Below, in pieces: positions 1-10,805 of a DNA stretch of 64,000 nt. Within the stretch, counting starts at the first letter, position 1. Each line of letters begins with the position of its first letter. The translations under genes and the position numbers were made by a program. The stretch lies in the NCBI GenBank assembly GCA_964592235.1, contig CAZQCF010000015.1, positions 1 to 64,000 of the forward strand. The letters are read 5' to 3'. The notes below the pieces were generated by a model, which saw only the letters and a list, made by a program, of their open reading frames with translations, ran no database searches and was not told the DNA's origin. The DNA comes from PLA3 sp964592235. Lineage in GTDB: Bacteria; Planctomycetota; Phycisphaerae; UBA1845; UTPLA1.

Positions 1-927
1 CTTGTCGAGAATTTCGCCGCGGGCTTCCATGCGGTCGAGCATCTTGCGCCGGGCGCGGGCCTGCTTGGCCGAGTCCTTGGCGGCGTGCGTCCGCGCGATG
101 TAGTCGCGCTGATGCGCGAGAAACTCCGACTGCTTTTCGTATTCGCGCATCGCCTCCAGCCGGCGGATGCGCTTCGCGCCGGCGTAATTGGTGTAATTGC
201 CGGGATAGACCGTCGCCCGGCCGCCCTCGACCTCGATGATCTTTGCCGCCACGCGATCCAGAAGGTAGCGATCGTGCGAGATGATGACGGCCGCGCCGGG
301 GAAATTGCCGAGGAATTCTTCGAGCCACGTCGTCGCCGCGATATCGAGGTGGTTCGTCGGCTCGTCGAGCAGCAGCAGATCGGCGGGGGTCAACAGCAGG
401 CGCGCCAGGGCGGCGCGGCACTTCTGACCGCCCGAGAGCACGCCGACCGGACGGTCGTACTCCTCCGGGCCGAAGCCCAGGCCGCCGAGGACCTCGCGGA
501 TGCGAATCTCGAAGTCGTAGCCGCCGGCCGCCTCGAACGCCGCATGAAGACGGTCGTAGTCTTCCAGCAGCTTCGCCTCATCGGGCGTGCCGTGGGCCGC
601 GGCGATTTTTCGACCCAGTTCGGCGATCTCGGCCTCGGCGCGGCGATTCCACGCGAAGGCCTCGCCGACAGCCTCGATCAGCGTCGTCTGTGAATCGAGC
701 GTCGGCTCCTGCGGAAGATAGGCGATCTTCAACCCGCGCGACGTGGTCAGATCGCCGTGATCGGGCTGCTCCAGGCCGACGAGCATCTTGAAAAGTGTCG
801 TCTTGCCGCAGCCGTTCGCGCCGACGAGGCCGACCTTCTCCGTCGGATGCAGATCGAGCGACAGGTCGCGCAGAACGACCTTGCCGCCGTAGGACTTCTG
901 CACGCGCTGGAGGGACACAATCGCCAT
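1..927 (-). CDS. ABC-F family ATP-binding protein (3' end outside window)
   Basis: The reading frame is open from an ATG at 927 to the window edge, giving the first 309 residues. Walker A (GANGCGKT) lies at residues 36-43, the signature LSGGQ at 164-168, and the Walker B/ABC-F hallmark LDEPTNHLD follows at about 187. A basic, Lys/Arg/Glu-rich segment after about residue 240 matches the inter-domain linker of ABC-F proteins. No membrane segments are visible. ABC-F proteins carry two ATPase domains in one chain and act on ribosomes (translation factors such as EttA, or antibiotic target protection). The second domain would lie beyond the left edge. The subfamily (Uup, EttA, resistance type) cannot be decided from this half. 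Confidence 0.9.
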   Translation of the reverse strand, partial: MAIVSLQRVQKSYGGKVVLRDLSLDLHPTEKVGLVGANGCGKTTLFKMLVGLEQPDHGDLTTSRGLKIAYLPQEPTLDSQTTLIEAVGEAFAWNRRAEAEIAELGRKIAAAHGTPDEAKLLEDYDRLHAAFEAAGGYDFEIRIREVLGGLGFGPEEYDRPVGVLSGGQKCRAALARLLLTPADLLLLDEPTNHLDIAATTWLEEFLGNFPGAAVIISHDRYLLDRVAAKIIEVEGGRATVYPGNYTNYAGAKRIRRLEAMREYEKQSEFLAHQRDYIARTHAAKDSAKQARARRKMLDRMEARGEILDK

Positions 928-1041
928 TCGGAGATTCTACGGGAACTCACGCATCAACGTCGCGGTCAGATCGCGATAGCGCTTGGGTTTCGATCCGAGC
1001 CGCGACCGTACGGGAGCGCCGTGATGAAGCTTGGAGGATGA

Positions 1042-1662
1042 TTACAGCAGGCCCGGCACAGGCTGCGCGGGGTGCTGCCGGACGGCTTCGTCGCCCATCC
1101 GCTGCGGCGCACCCGGTCCGCGCGGGGCGAACAGCGCAAACGCGGCGATCAGCAGGCCGGCCGACATGAGCAGGAAGATCGGCCGCAGGTCATCGTCGAG
1201 AAACAACTCGATCAGTTGGCGCTGCTGCGCCCACAGCTCGGCGCGAATCGCCCAGCCGGGCCAGTCGTCGGGCGTGAGCAGTTCGCTTCGCGCGGGCGGC
1301 GGCACGTACTTCGGCGGCGGCGCCGGCTCGTAGACACGCGGCAGGACCGGCAGAATTTCCTCGCCCGGCTTGCGATATTGCAGATCGAGCATCGCGAGTT
1401 TTTCGTTCACCGCCGGGTCGGCCGCAAAGGCCTCGATCAGCCGCGCGCGATGGTCGATCTCGTCCTGCAGCGCGGCGCAGCGGTGAACGAGGACCGCTTC
1501 CTCGGCTCGCACCGCGCCATATTCACGAATCATCGGGAGAACAACCGTCGGCGCGAACAACGCGAACGCCAGCAACGCGAGCAGCGCGAACATGATGCGA
1601 TGGCCCAGCGGCGACGGCCCGATGGGCTGCACCGGCATCGGCTCAAGCGGCTTCGCATCCAT
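1042..1662 (-). CDS. Membrane protein with coiled coil, DivIC/FtsB-like candidate
   Basis: The product has about 206 residues from an ATG at 1662; an upstream GTG at 1689 would add nine. A hydrophobic segment lies near residues 24-44, then a charged heptad-like stretch (about 50-85), a Pro-rich linker (VYEPAPPPKYVPPPA), and a second hydrophobic segment near 160-178. A single-pass membrane anchor followed by a coiled coil is the architecture of septum-formation initiators (DivIC/FtsB). In many bacteria ftsB lies directly downstream of eno, as this gene does (66-bp gap). The second hydrophobic segment and the Pro-rich linker are not typical of FtsB, so the divisome role is inferred from position and topology only. 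No enzyme motif is seen. Confidence 0.6.
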   Translation of the reverse strand: MDAKPLEPMPVQPIGPSPLGHRIMFALLALLAFALFAPTVVLPMIREYGAVRAEEAVLVHRCAALQDEIDHRARLIEAFAADPAVNEKLAMLDLQYRKPGEEILPVLPRVYEPAPPPKYVPPPARSELLTPDDWPGWAIRAELWAQQRQLIELFLDDDLRPIFLLMSAGLLIAAFALFAPRGPGAPQRMGDEAVRQHPAQPVPGLL

Positions 1663-1728
1663 GCGATCGTTCAAACGGCTCACCCTCACCCAAGCCCGCT
1701 CCGTCGATGGAAGCGGGCGCGAATCAGA

Positions 1729-3024
1729 CTACTTGTTCCACAGCGTGCCGCCATAGACGGCCTGCTCGCCAAGCTGCTCCTCGATTCGCAGCAGTTGGTT
1801 GTACTTCGCCACGCGATCGGTGCGCGACAGGCTGCCGGTCTTGATCTGCCCGGCGTTGGTCGCGACGGCCAGGTCGGCGATGGTCGTGTCCTCCGTTTCG
1901 CCGCTGCGATGGCTGATGACCGCGCCGTATCCGTTGCGCAGCGCCAGTTGCACGGCGCGCAGGGTCTCGGTCAGCGTACCGATTTGATTCACCTTCACAA
2001 GAATCGCGTTGCCGCATTGCTCGTTGATGCCGCGCTGGAGGAACTTCGGATTCGTCACGAAGAGATCATCACCGACGAGCTGCACGGTCTCGCCCAGGCG
2101 CTCCGTGAGCTTCCGCCAGCCGGCCCAGTCGTTCTCGCCGAGGCCGTCCTCCAGCGAGCGGATCGGCCACTGCTTCGATTTCTCGGCCCAGTATTCAATC
2201 AGCCCGGCCGAGTCGACGACCTTCGACGGATTGCTCTTGAAAAACTTGTACTTGTCCGGCGCCTTGGCTTCGTTCGCCAGCTCGCTGCACGCCGGATCCA
2301 GCGCGAAGAAAACCTGCTCACCGAGTCGATAGCCGGACTTCTCGACAGCCGTAGCGATCACTTCGAACGCCTCGTCGTTGCTCTTGAGGCTCGGGGCGTA
2401 GCCGCCCTCATCCCCGACGGCCGTGTTGTAACCCTTTTCCTTCAACACCTTCCCGAGCGTGTGAAAGATTTCCGCGCCCCAGCGCAGGGCCTCGCGAAAC
2501 GTCGGCGCGCCCCACGGCTGGATCATGAACTCCTGGAAATCCACCGTGCTGTCGGCGTGCTTGCCGCCGTTGAGAATGTTCATCATCGGGCAGGGCAGCA
2601 CATTCGCATGGCAACCGCCCAGGTAGCGAAAAAGCGGCAGCCGGCACGACTGCGCCGCGGCCTTCGCTGTCGCCAGCGAGACCGCGAGGATCGCGTTCGC
2701 GCCGAGATTCTTCTTGGTGTCCGTGCCGTCGGCCGCGAGCATCGCCGCGTCGACTTCCTCCTGATCGGTCGCGTCCAACCCGAGCACAGCCTGGGCCAGC
2801 GCGTTCTCGACGTTCTCGACCGCGAGGAGGACGCCCTTCTTGATATACCGCTTGGGGTCGCCGTCGCGCAGCTCGACGGCTTCGTGCTCGCCGGTGCTCG
2901 CGCCGCTGGGCACGATGGCCTGACCCACGCTCCCGTCTTCAAGAACGACGACGGCCTCGACGGTCGGGTTGCCGCGCGAATCGAGAACTTCGCGGCCGTG
3001 GACGTGTACGATTTCGCTGTTCAT
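1729..3024 (-). CDS. eno: Enolase (phosphopyruvate hydratase)
   Basis: The enzyme interconverts 2-phosphoglycerate and phosphoenolpyruvate in glycolysis and gluconeogenesis, in the cytoplasm. The 431-residue length is normal for bacterial enolase. Family motifs are present in order: SGASTGEHEA loop near the N-terminus, the GDEGGYAP segment, SLEDGLGENDW, VGDDLFVTN, the catalytic-lysine region NAILVKVNQIGT, and SHRSGETED followed by IKTGSLSR near the C-terminus. The start is the ATG at 3024. The gene is followed by the putative DivIC/FtsB-like gene on the same strand. Confidence 0.98.
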   Translation of the reverse strand: MNSEIVHVHGREVLDSRGNPTVEAVVVLEDGSVGQAIVPSGASTGEHEAVELRDGDPKRYIKKGVLLAVENVENALAQAVLGLDATDQEEVDAAMLAADGTDTKKNLGANAILAVSLATAKAAAQSCRLPLFRYLGGCHANVLPCPMMNILNGGKHADSTVDFQEFMIQPWGAPTFREALRWGAEIFHTLGKVLKEKGYNTAVGDEGGYAPSLKSNDEAFEVIATAVEKSGYRLGEQVFFALDPACSELANEAKAPDKYKFFKSNPSKVVDSAGLIEYWAEKSKQWPIRSLEDGLGENDWAGWRKLTERLGETVQLVGDDLFVTNPKFLQRGINEQCGNAILVKVNQIGTLTETLRAVQLALRNGYGAVISHRSGETEDTTIADLAVATNAGQIKTGSLSRTDRVAKYNQLLRIEEQLGEQAVYGGTLWNK

Positions 3025-3317
3025 GGCGTACTCGCGTGGCTATGCAATGTATCGACCCCGTCGCCCGCGGGTCACCAATCCCTCCCAAGAGCCGGGCGGC
3101 GAACCCGGCCGGAGAGCACTGTAAATCGACCTACGGAGGCGGACAAGCGGCGGTTCGTTTGGGTAATGGGGGGTAGGAATTGAACGCGCCGGCGGTTGTT
3201 AACTCGGGGCAGTCGTGTGCGATGGTTCATCAGCATGGCCGCCAACGGCCGCGGCCATGCCATCCAATGTGGCCAGGTTTCTCGCTTCGCGAAAATGTTG
3301 ACCGGTGCCGCCTGCGA

Positions 3318-5132
3318 TCAATACTCCGATTCGGGGCGCTCTTCTTCGCGGCGGCCTTCCTCTTCTTCGCGCGTCATCTCCTCGGTCACGAATCTCCCCG
3401 GGATGCTCCCCTGACGCGTGAAGGTGCTAAGGATGTCGACAATCTCGGAATAGGGCACGGCCAGCCCGCGCACGTCGCCATCCTCGCCAAACTGCGTCGC
3501 ATCGCCAAGGAATGCCACGAGTTCACCCGCGTTCAGCGGCGCCTTCAACGGCGGCGAGTTTGCCCCGGTGCGCTTGTTCTTGTACAGCACGGTGAGGTGG
3601 TCGTCGCCCTGCTGCGCCGTGATCGTCGTCAGTAAGCGACGTTTGTCATTTCGCTGTCCGTCCGGGAAGATCACCGGCGGCTGGCAGCGCATCTGCGTGC
3701 CGAAGACCGCGACGACCGGCTGATTCAGTCGTTGCACGTAAATCAGGTTCGCCCCGCCGCTGTCGATCACATCGAGGATCAGATTGTCCTGGTCGAGCAC
3801 GCGCCGCGTGATGGCCGGGTGCGGCCGGCGACGCAGGCCCAGGTAGGCGCGGATGCGCACCTCCTCGTTGGAATCGCCCGTCAATTCGTGTAGCGCTTCG
3901 CCCGCGGCGTGCATGTTCGTCGCATAGCCCAGCTCGTCGATCGCCTGAAGGCGGAATCGGCTCTGCGCGTCCTTCGCGTGGCGCACGACCACATCCGTGC
4001 CGCCGTTGTCGCCCATGCGCATCCCGGTGCGCCCGGCGAAGTAATTCGTATCCGGCATCGGGTGCTGATACAGCTCGCGGATGTCGTCCAGCGCGACCTT
4101 GCCGATCGACTCCCACGCCAGACCGATCGATTCAAACTCCGCGTCAGGATGGACGATCTCCGCGGCGAGTTCCTTCGACCGCTTCTCCAACAGCGCCGGG
4201 TTGCCGTTCAGCGTCGTATGAACCACCTGCTCAAGGAAGATGCGCTTGCGCTCGGCGAACTCATCGGGAATGGTTAGATCAACGCGCCCCGGGCTGATGG
4301 CGTTGGCCACCTGTTTCAACCCGCCCCAGCGCCCGTTCAGCCGCGTCACGATCTGCTGCGCGACGCTGTAACTTGGATCGTTCAGCGTCAGCCGCACCGT
4401 GCGAGATTCCTTCACCTGTCCGCCGCCCAGCACGAATCCCTGCCGAAGATCGACTTTGTCCGTCGGCAGCCCCTGCCGATCAAACGGACTGACCAGCATC
4501 GGCCCGCTCGCGGTGGCGAGCGTCTTGCCTTCGATCACCCCGGACGGCGAATCCGCGTAAAGCTTCAAGTCACACAGCACCAGTCGTCCGCCGACCAGCG
4601 ACTTGGCCTCCGACCCCAGTGCCCGAATCACGACATCAAACCGGTCGCCCTTCTTCGCTGCCGCCGGGATCAAGCCCGTTACCTCTACCATGCAACTGTT
4701 CAGGTCTTCAAACAAGGCGCCGGCCGGCAACCCGGGCATGCCGACCTCCTGTCGCCTGCGAACTTCCTTCGTAATGTAGTTCTTCACAACCTCCGGCCCG
4801 TCGCGCCCGCCCGTATCGACGAGATCGATCACGAGGCCGTAGCCGCGCACCTGCGTAAGACGCAGGCCGTCGATCGTCACCAGCGGGCCGATCGTCCCCT
4901 CCAGTGCCTTGGTCTTCGCCAGCGGCGCGGGCATGGCCGTCGGCTGCTCGCGCTTCTCGCGTTTGAAGCTCTCGACGAACTGATCCCATTCGCCTTTGGC
5001 GCATCCACCCGCACTGATCAAAGTCCCCACGCCGGCCGCGAGGGTCAGCGCCAGCACGGTCTGTCGCGCTCGCGCGCGGGGTCGAGGAGTAACAGCATGG
5101 ACCTGCTCGTTGCGGGAGGATTTCATCTTCAT
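3318..5132 (-). CDS. Putative lipoprotein with FlgI (flagellar P-ring)-like domain
   Basis: The protein has 604 residues from the ATG at 5132; the frame is open to 5231, but upstream residues precede the signal sequence. A basic N-terminus and hydrophobic stretch end in SAGGC, a weak lipobox. Residues from about 60 to 300 resemble flagellar P-ring FlgI: QVRGYGLVIDL matches the 'IGYGLVVGL' start of FlgI, and RTVRLTLNDPSYSVAQQI matches its repeated domain. A HEAT-like helical segment follows (RLQAIDELGYATNMHAAGEA, then EEVRIRAYLGLRR), and the C-terminus is very acidic. FlgI normally is about 360 residues and is exported for the basal body. No other flagellar gene lies nearby, so the role may differ from flagellar assembly. 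The family link is moderate; the function is unknown. Confidence 0.72.
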   Translation of the reverse strand: MKMKSSRNEQVHAVTPRPRARARQTVLALTLAAGVGTLISAGGCAKGEWDQFVESFKREKREQPTAMPAPLAKTKALEGTIGPLVTIDGLRLTQVRGYGLVIDLVDTGGRDGPEVVKNYITKEVRRRQEVGMPGLPAGALFEDLNSCMVEVTGLIPAAAKKGDRFDVVIRALGSEAKSLVGGRLVLCDLKLYADSPSGVIEGKTLATASGPMLVSPFDRQGLPTDKVDLRQGFVLGGGQVKESRTVRLTLNDPSYSVAQQIVTRLNGRWGGLKQVANAISPGRVDLTIPDEFAERKRIFLEQVVHTTLNGNPALLEKRSKELAAEIVHPDAEFESIGLAWESIGKVALDDIRELYQHPMPDTNYFAGRTGMRMGDNGGTDVVVRHAKDAQSRFRLQAIDELGYATNMHAAGEALHELTGDSNEEVRIRAYLGLRRRPHPAITRRVLDQDNLILDVIDSGGANLIYVQRLNQPVVAVFGTQMRCQPPVIFPDGQRNDKRRLLTTITAQQGDDHLTVLYKNKRTGANSPPLKAPLNAGELVAFLGDATQFGEDGDVRGLAVPYSEIVDILSTFTRQGSIPGRFVTEEMTREEEEGRREEERPESEY

Positions 5133-5250
5133 TTGATCGACCGTCAGGCGGGTTGCACTCGCGGGTAATGCCGTGCGCCGCCAGCCACTCGCGTCCAGCC
5201 AATGCGGTTCAACAGTGCTTCTGCAAAGCAAACCTTGTGCATCGTCATCG

Positions 5251-5281
5251 GGCTAATGGCAAAAAGCTAACAGCTAAAGGC
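5251..5281. repeat. Short GCTAA-rich degenerate repeat before cysE stop
   Basis: Three GCTAA units (5252, 5266, 5273) occur in about 25 bases of AT-richer sequence between the cysE stop and the FlgI-like gene. It resembles the low-complexity AGCTAA strings seen in intergenic DNA of related genomes. No function is assigned. Confidence 0.3.
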
Positions 5282-6262
5282 TCATATCGAAAAATCATGC
5301 GCCGGGCCGCCGCCGGACGCCTGCTTCGGCGGGCGCAGCGTCGTCTCGGGCGGGCGGACCACGACCGTGCAGCCGGCCGGGATGCTCGCGGTGATGAACG
5401 TCGATCCGCCGATCGTGCTGCCCTCGCCCAGCACGGTATCGCCGCCGAGGATGATCGCGTTCGCGTACATCGTCACGCCGTCCTTCACCGTCGGGTGGCG
5501 CTTGTAGCCGCGCACCATCCGCCCGCGCTCGTCCTTCAGGAATGATAGCGCGCCGAGCGTGACACCCTGATAGACCTTCACATGGTCGCCGATGTCGGCC
5601 GTCTCGCCGATGACGACGCCGGTACCGTGATCGATGAAGAAGCTGCGGCCGATCTTCGCGCCGGGGTGAATGTCTATGCCTGTCTGTTTATGCGCCCATT
5701 CGCTCATCGTGCGCGGCATCACCGGCACGCCCAGATCGTGCAGCGCGTGGGCGTAGCGATAGACCGTCACCGCCAGCATGCCAGGATAGGTGAGAATGAT
5801 CTCATCGAAGTTGGTCGACGCCGGATCGCCATCGTAGGCCGCCTGCACGTCGAGCGCGAGCATCGCGCGGATATCGGGGATCGACTCCAGCAACCGCACC
5901 GTCAGCTCGCGGGCCTTCGCGTCGAACGGCAGCGCCTGCTCGGTGCTGCCGGCCGGGTCGTACTTGCCATCGATCTCGTTCTGGTGGCAGAGCGAGCGGA
6001 AGACCTGCATGTACAGCCGCTGGCCCAGGCGCGGGAGCAGTTCACCGACGTGATGTGAGATGTTCGATTTGGACAGGTCCTGCCGGCCGATGTAACCGGG
6101 ATATGAAACCTCAAGCAGCAGTTCGACGATGTGGATGATCTCTTTGGTGCTCGGCAGGTAGCCGCGGCCGATATGGCTGGTGCGCGCATCGGCCAGATAG
6201 CTCTTCACGATGCGGTCGAGCAGGGCGGGCAGTTTATCGTCGATATCGAATTCGCCGAGCAT
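5282..6262 (-). CDS. cysE: Serine O-acetyltransferase
   Basis: It transfers acetyl from acetyl-CoA to L-serine, the committed step of cysteine synthesis in the cytoplasm. The 326-residue protein has a helical N-terminal part (1-190) and a left-handed beta-helix of hexapeptide repeats (about 190-300). The catalytic Asp-His pair is visible in IDHGTGVVIGETA (D211, H212), followed by VYQGVTLGA. The length matches the longer EpsC/SrpH-type transferases rather than the roughly 270-residue E. coli CysE. It starts at the ATG at 6262, is not linked to cysK here, and lies on the strand of eno and the FlgI-like gene. Confidence 0.93.
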   Translation of the reverse strand: MLGEFDIDDKLPALLDRIVKSYLADARTSHIGRGYLPSTKEIIHIVELLLEVSYPGYIGRQDLSKSNISHHVGELLPRLGQRLYMQVFRSLCHQNEIDGKYDPAGSTEQALPFDAKARELTVRLLESIPDIRAMLALDVQAAYDGDPASTNFDEIILTYPGMLAVTVYRYAHALHDLGVPVMPRTMSEWAHKQTGIDIHPGAKIGRSFFIDHGTGVVIGETADIGDHVKVYQGVTLGALSFLKDERGRMVRGYKRHPTVKDGVTMYANAIILGGDTVLGEGSTIGGSTFITASIPAGCTVVVRPPETTLRPPKQASGGGPAHDFSI

Positions 6263-6278
6263 GGGTGGGCCGTGGTTC

Positions 6279-6318
6279 GTGGTCAGTTGTCAGTGTTCAG
6301 TGGCTCGTAGTCAGTGAC
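6279..6318. repeat. GTCAGTG-type low-complexity repeat upstream of cysE
   Basis: The stretch holds repeated GGTCAGTTGTCAGTG, TTCAGTGGC and GTCAGTGACC units. The same vocabulary appears as inverted arms around the four-helix-bundle gene at 35384-35902. This copy stands alone, with no gene of that type beside it, so it may be a remnant end of such an element or a shared intergenic repeat. Confidence 0.45.
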
Positions 6319-6407
6319 CGAAGTCTATACGGGTGCGCCATTTAGCCGACGGGCATGCCCGCCGCGTGCACCGCCATTCAGATCATACGCCTGAACCAGT
6401 GCCGATA

Positions 6408-6707
6408 CTATTTCCGTTTTTTTGAGCGACGGGGCTTGGTTTTACGAGACGCTTTGGCTCTGAAGGCAGATATCTCTGCGTGACGGTCCAGCGCACTTTG
6501 TCTTCGTTTAAGGCGAGCAACAGATCGCGAAAGTTGCGCGGGAGGCTCATCGATGCACCTTGTGGCGAAATACGTCCGCACCATGTCCCACATCGCCTGC
6601 ATCCGACCCTTCGGCCCTACCTTCTTCCAGAAGGCGGCGTCGAACTCGCCGAGATCGGCGTGCCGGTCGATCAGCCGAGACATGATAACTCTTCGGCGTC
6701 GCGCCAT
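6408..6707 (-). CDS. Small basic protein of unknown function
   Basis: The likely product has 99 residues, starting at the ATG at 6707, which has GGGAG seven bases upstream; the open frame extends to 6767. The middle holds LGEFDAAFWKKVGPKGRMQ followed by MWDMVRTYF, an aromatic, well-conserved-looking block. The C-terminus is strongly basic (RKTKPRRSKKRK). I recall similar short 'FD..FW...GP' proteins next to nucleotidyltransferase-like genes in other genomes, but no such partner is present here. It is divergent from purA. No function is proposed; a nucleic-acid-binding or antitoxin-like role would be a guess. Confidence 0.5.
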   Translation of the reverse strand: MARRRRVIMSRLIDRHADLGEFDAAFWKKVGPKGRMQAMWDMVRTYFATRCIDEPPAQLSRSVARLKRRQSALDRHAEISAFRAKASRKTKPRRSKKRK

Positions 6708-6815
6708 CATTGGACTCCCAATCGCAGAATCCGCACGCACGAACCGGATTCCTACCCTGCCAATCATAATACATCGGCCAGACCACGATACGCTGCAAAC
6801 GCTGATGCCAATCGC

Positions 6816-6844
6816 TTTTCAGCCTCTGCTCGCGCCGGTATAAA
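6816..6844 (+). promoter_or_regulatory. Predicted purA promoter giving a leaderless transcript
   Basis: TTTTCA at 6816-6821 and TATAAA at 6839-6844 are separated by 17 bases and match the sigma-70 consensus 4/6 and 5/6. The purA ATG begins at 6851, seven bases after the -10 box, where transcription would start. No Shine-Dalgarno sequence precedes the ATG, which fits a leaderless mRNA. Confidence 0.5.
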
Positions 6845-6850
6845 GTCCGC

Positions 6851-8155
6851 ATGGACTTTCACTCCCTCGGCAACACCAGCGTCGTCGGCCTGCAATGGGG
6901 CGACGAGGGCAAGGGCAAGATCGTCGATCTGCTCACCGAGCACTTCGACGTCGTCGTGCGGTATGCCGGCGGGGCCAACGCGGGCCACACCGTCCGCGTC
7001 GGCGGCGAGAAGTTCGCCCTGCACCTGGTGCCCAGCGGCATCCTGCGGCCCGGCGTGCTGAACCTAATCGGTCCCGGCGTCGTACTGGACATCGAGATTC
7101 TCTGTGGCGAGCTGGACGCCCTTCGGCAACGCGGCATCGCCGTCGGAGACAACCTGCAAATCAGCACGCGAGCCCACCTCGTCATGCCCTGGCACAAGAA
7201 ACAGGACCGACTGTCCGAAGCCGGCCTCGCCGACAAGAAGATCGGAACGACCGCCAAGGGCATCGGCCCGTGTTACGCCGAGAAGATGCTGCGCAGCGGC
7301 GCGCTCCGGGCGGGCGACCTCGCCGACGGCGCGGCGTTTCGAGAAAACGTCACGCGCATCTGCGAGGAGCGCAATCGACTCTTTGCGGCGATGTTCGGCG
7401 ACTCCGAACCGATGGATGCGAAGCAAATCGCCGACCAATATCTCGAGCTTGGCGCGCGGCTCGCCCCGCACCTGCGCGACACGACGCTGACGCTGCACGA
7501 CGCCGTCGCGCGCGGCGATCGCATCCTCTTCGAAGGTGCACAGGGCAGCCTGCTCGACATCGACCACGGTACGTTTCCGTTCGTCACCAGCAGCACCTGC
7601 ATGGCGGCCGGCGTCGCGGCCGGCGCGGGCGTGCGACCCTCGGCGATCCGCAGCTACCTCGGCGTTATCAAGGCCTACTCAACGCGCGTCGGCAGCGGGC
7701 CGTTCCCCACCGAGCAGGACAACGCGACGGGCAATCTCATCCGCGAGCGGGGTCACGAATATGGCACCACCACCGGCCGCCCGCGGCGCTGCGGCTGGTT
7801 CGATGCCTTCGCTACGAAATACAGCGTCGATCTCTGCGGCATCACGCAACTGGCGATCATGCATCTCGACACGCTCGGCACGCTGCCGGAGGTGAAGATC
7901 TGCACGAGCTACCTGCATCGCGGGCAGCCGCTGAAGATATTTTCGCCGGACATCAAGGTGCTGAACGAGGTCGAGCCGGTGTACGAAACGCTGCCCGGCT
8001 GGCCGGGTGACATGAGCGGCGTGAAATCGCACGATGACCTCCCGGCGGCCGCGCGAGCATATCTCGATCGTCTGGAAGAACTGCTCCGCGTACCGATCAC
8101 GCTCGTGAGCATCGGCGCCGAGCGCACCGCCACGCTGCACCGGGGCCCGGGTTGA
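6851..8155 (+). CDS. purA: Adenylosuccinate synthetase
   Basis: It joins IMP and aspartate with GTP hydrolysis to make adenylosuccinate, the first step from IMP to AMP. The 434-residue length is typical. The GTP-binding loop GDEGKGK is at residues 17-23, followed by AGGANAGHTV, the GTTAKGIGPCY region, and EGAQGSLLDIDHGTFPFVT. SIGAERT near the C-terminus belongs to the guanine-binding end. The start at 6851 is fixed by the conserved N-terminus and by the promoter immediately upstream. A structured repeat (8165-8216) lies just downstream, ahead of uppS. Confidence 0.98.
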   Translation: MDFHSLGNTSVVGLQWGDEGKGKIVDLLTEHFDVVVRYAGGANAGHTVRVGGEKFALHLVPSGILRPGVLNLIGPGVVLDIEILCGELDALRQRGIAVGDNLQISTRAHLVMPWHKKQDRLSEAGLADKKIGTTAKGIGPCYAEKMLRSGALRAGDLADGAAFRENVTRICEERNRLFAAMFGDSEPMDAKQIADQYLELGARLAPHLRDTTLTLHDAVARGDRILFEGAQGSLLDIDHGTFPFVTSSTCMAAGVAAGAGVRPSAIRSYLGVIKAYSTRVGSGPFPTEQDNATGNLIRERGHEYGTTTGRPRRCGWFDAFATKYSVDLCGITQLAIMHLDTLGTLPEVKICTSYLHRGQPLKIFSPDIKVLNEVEPVYETLPGWPGDMSGVKSHDDLPAAARAYLDRLEELLRVPITLVSIGAERTATLHRGPG

Positions 8156-8164
8156 CTCCAGGTC

Positions 8165-8216
8165 GTGTGGGACCGGCTAAAAGCCGGATCGAACAGGCTG
8201 TTAGCCTGTGCCACAC
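8165..8216. repeat. 52-bp structured repeat, family 2 copy 1
   Basis: The outer ends GTGTGG and CCACAC pair. Inside are two hairpins, CCGGCT/AGCCGG and ACAGGCT/AGCCTGT, so the whole unit can fold as a three-way junction. A second copy with the same plan lies at 31779-31831. This one sits between purA and uppS. Confidence 0.8.
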
Positions 8217-8264
8217 TGAAGCATGTGCCGAAAGCCCATGCCAAACTGAAACGATAACGGTTAT

Positions 8265-9014
<750 letters not shown>

Positions 9015-9029
9015 CGTGAAAAAGGCACT

Positions 9030-10271
<1,242 letters not shown>

Positions 10272-10424
10272 GGGGTCGATCCCACCTTGAGTGCGCTAAG
10301 CTATTCTCTCGCCGCGGCGCGACGGGCCGCGAAGCGCGGCAAATGGTAATGAAACAGTCGCGATTGTTCCAATGGCGCGACGTTTGGCACGCCGCGCCGT
10401 CGATCGTACGATGGCTGAACCGCC

Positions 10425-10805
10425 ATGTTCCGCAAGCTCCTTTTTGCTTACGCCGTCATCGCCGTCGCCCTGTTGGTCACCAGCGCCGTCACCACCACGC
10501 GCGCGAAACGCATCAGCGGGGACGACCACTACCTCTTCACCAAGACGTCGATCCTCGTCAACGAGCCGGCCCCGCCTGCGAACGAAACCGACGCCGCCCT
10601 GGATGCGGCCTTCGCCGAGGACGACGACGAAGAGGCCGCCGCGGACGCTGGGAGGATGCTGGTCTCGCGGCCGTTCTTCGTTCTGGGCTTTCTCGACGCG
10701 ACCGGGCCGTTCATCGTGCTGGTCGGGGCAATACTGACCGTTGCTGCGTTCATTCGCCGTCGCCGCCGCGGGCGGTCCGCGCCGGACGAAGTGCCTCAAT
10801 TGTGA
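10425..10805 (+). CDS. Small two-pass membrane protein of unknown function
   Basis: The 126 residues hold an N-terminal hydrophobic segment (about 5-23, LLFAYAVIAVALLVTSAV), an acidic middle (EDDDEEAAAD), a second hydrophobic segment (about 82-107) and an Arg-rich end (RRRRRGR). This suggests both ends anchor in the membrane, with an acidic loop outside. No family was recognised. Its 3' end overlaps the convergent sigma-factor-like gene by 56 bp; the two frames may both be real, since each has coherent composition. Confidence 0.55.
   Translation: MFRKLLFAYAVIAVALLVTSAVTTTRAKRISGDDHYLFTKTSILVNEPAPPANETDAALDAAFAEDDDEEAAADAGRMLVSRPFFVLGFLDATGPFIVLVGAILTVAAFIRRRRRGRSAPDEVPQL

Noticed and set aside
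1072..3183. 703-codon frame on the + strand across enolase
   Set aside because: It is antisense to enolase and a membrane protein gene, with Arg-rich composition from GC-rich complementary codons. No motif was seen.
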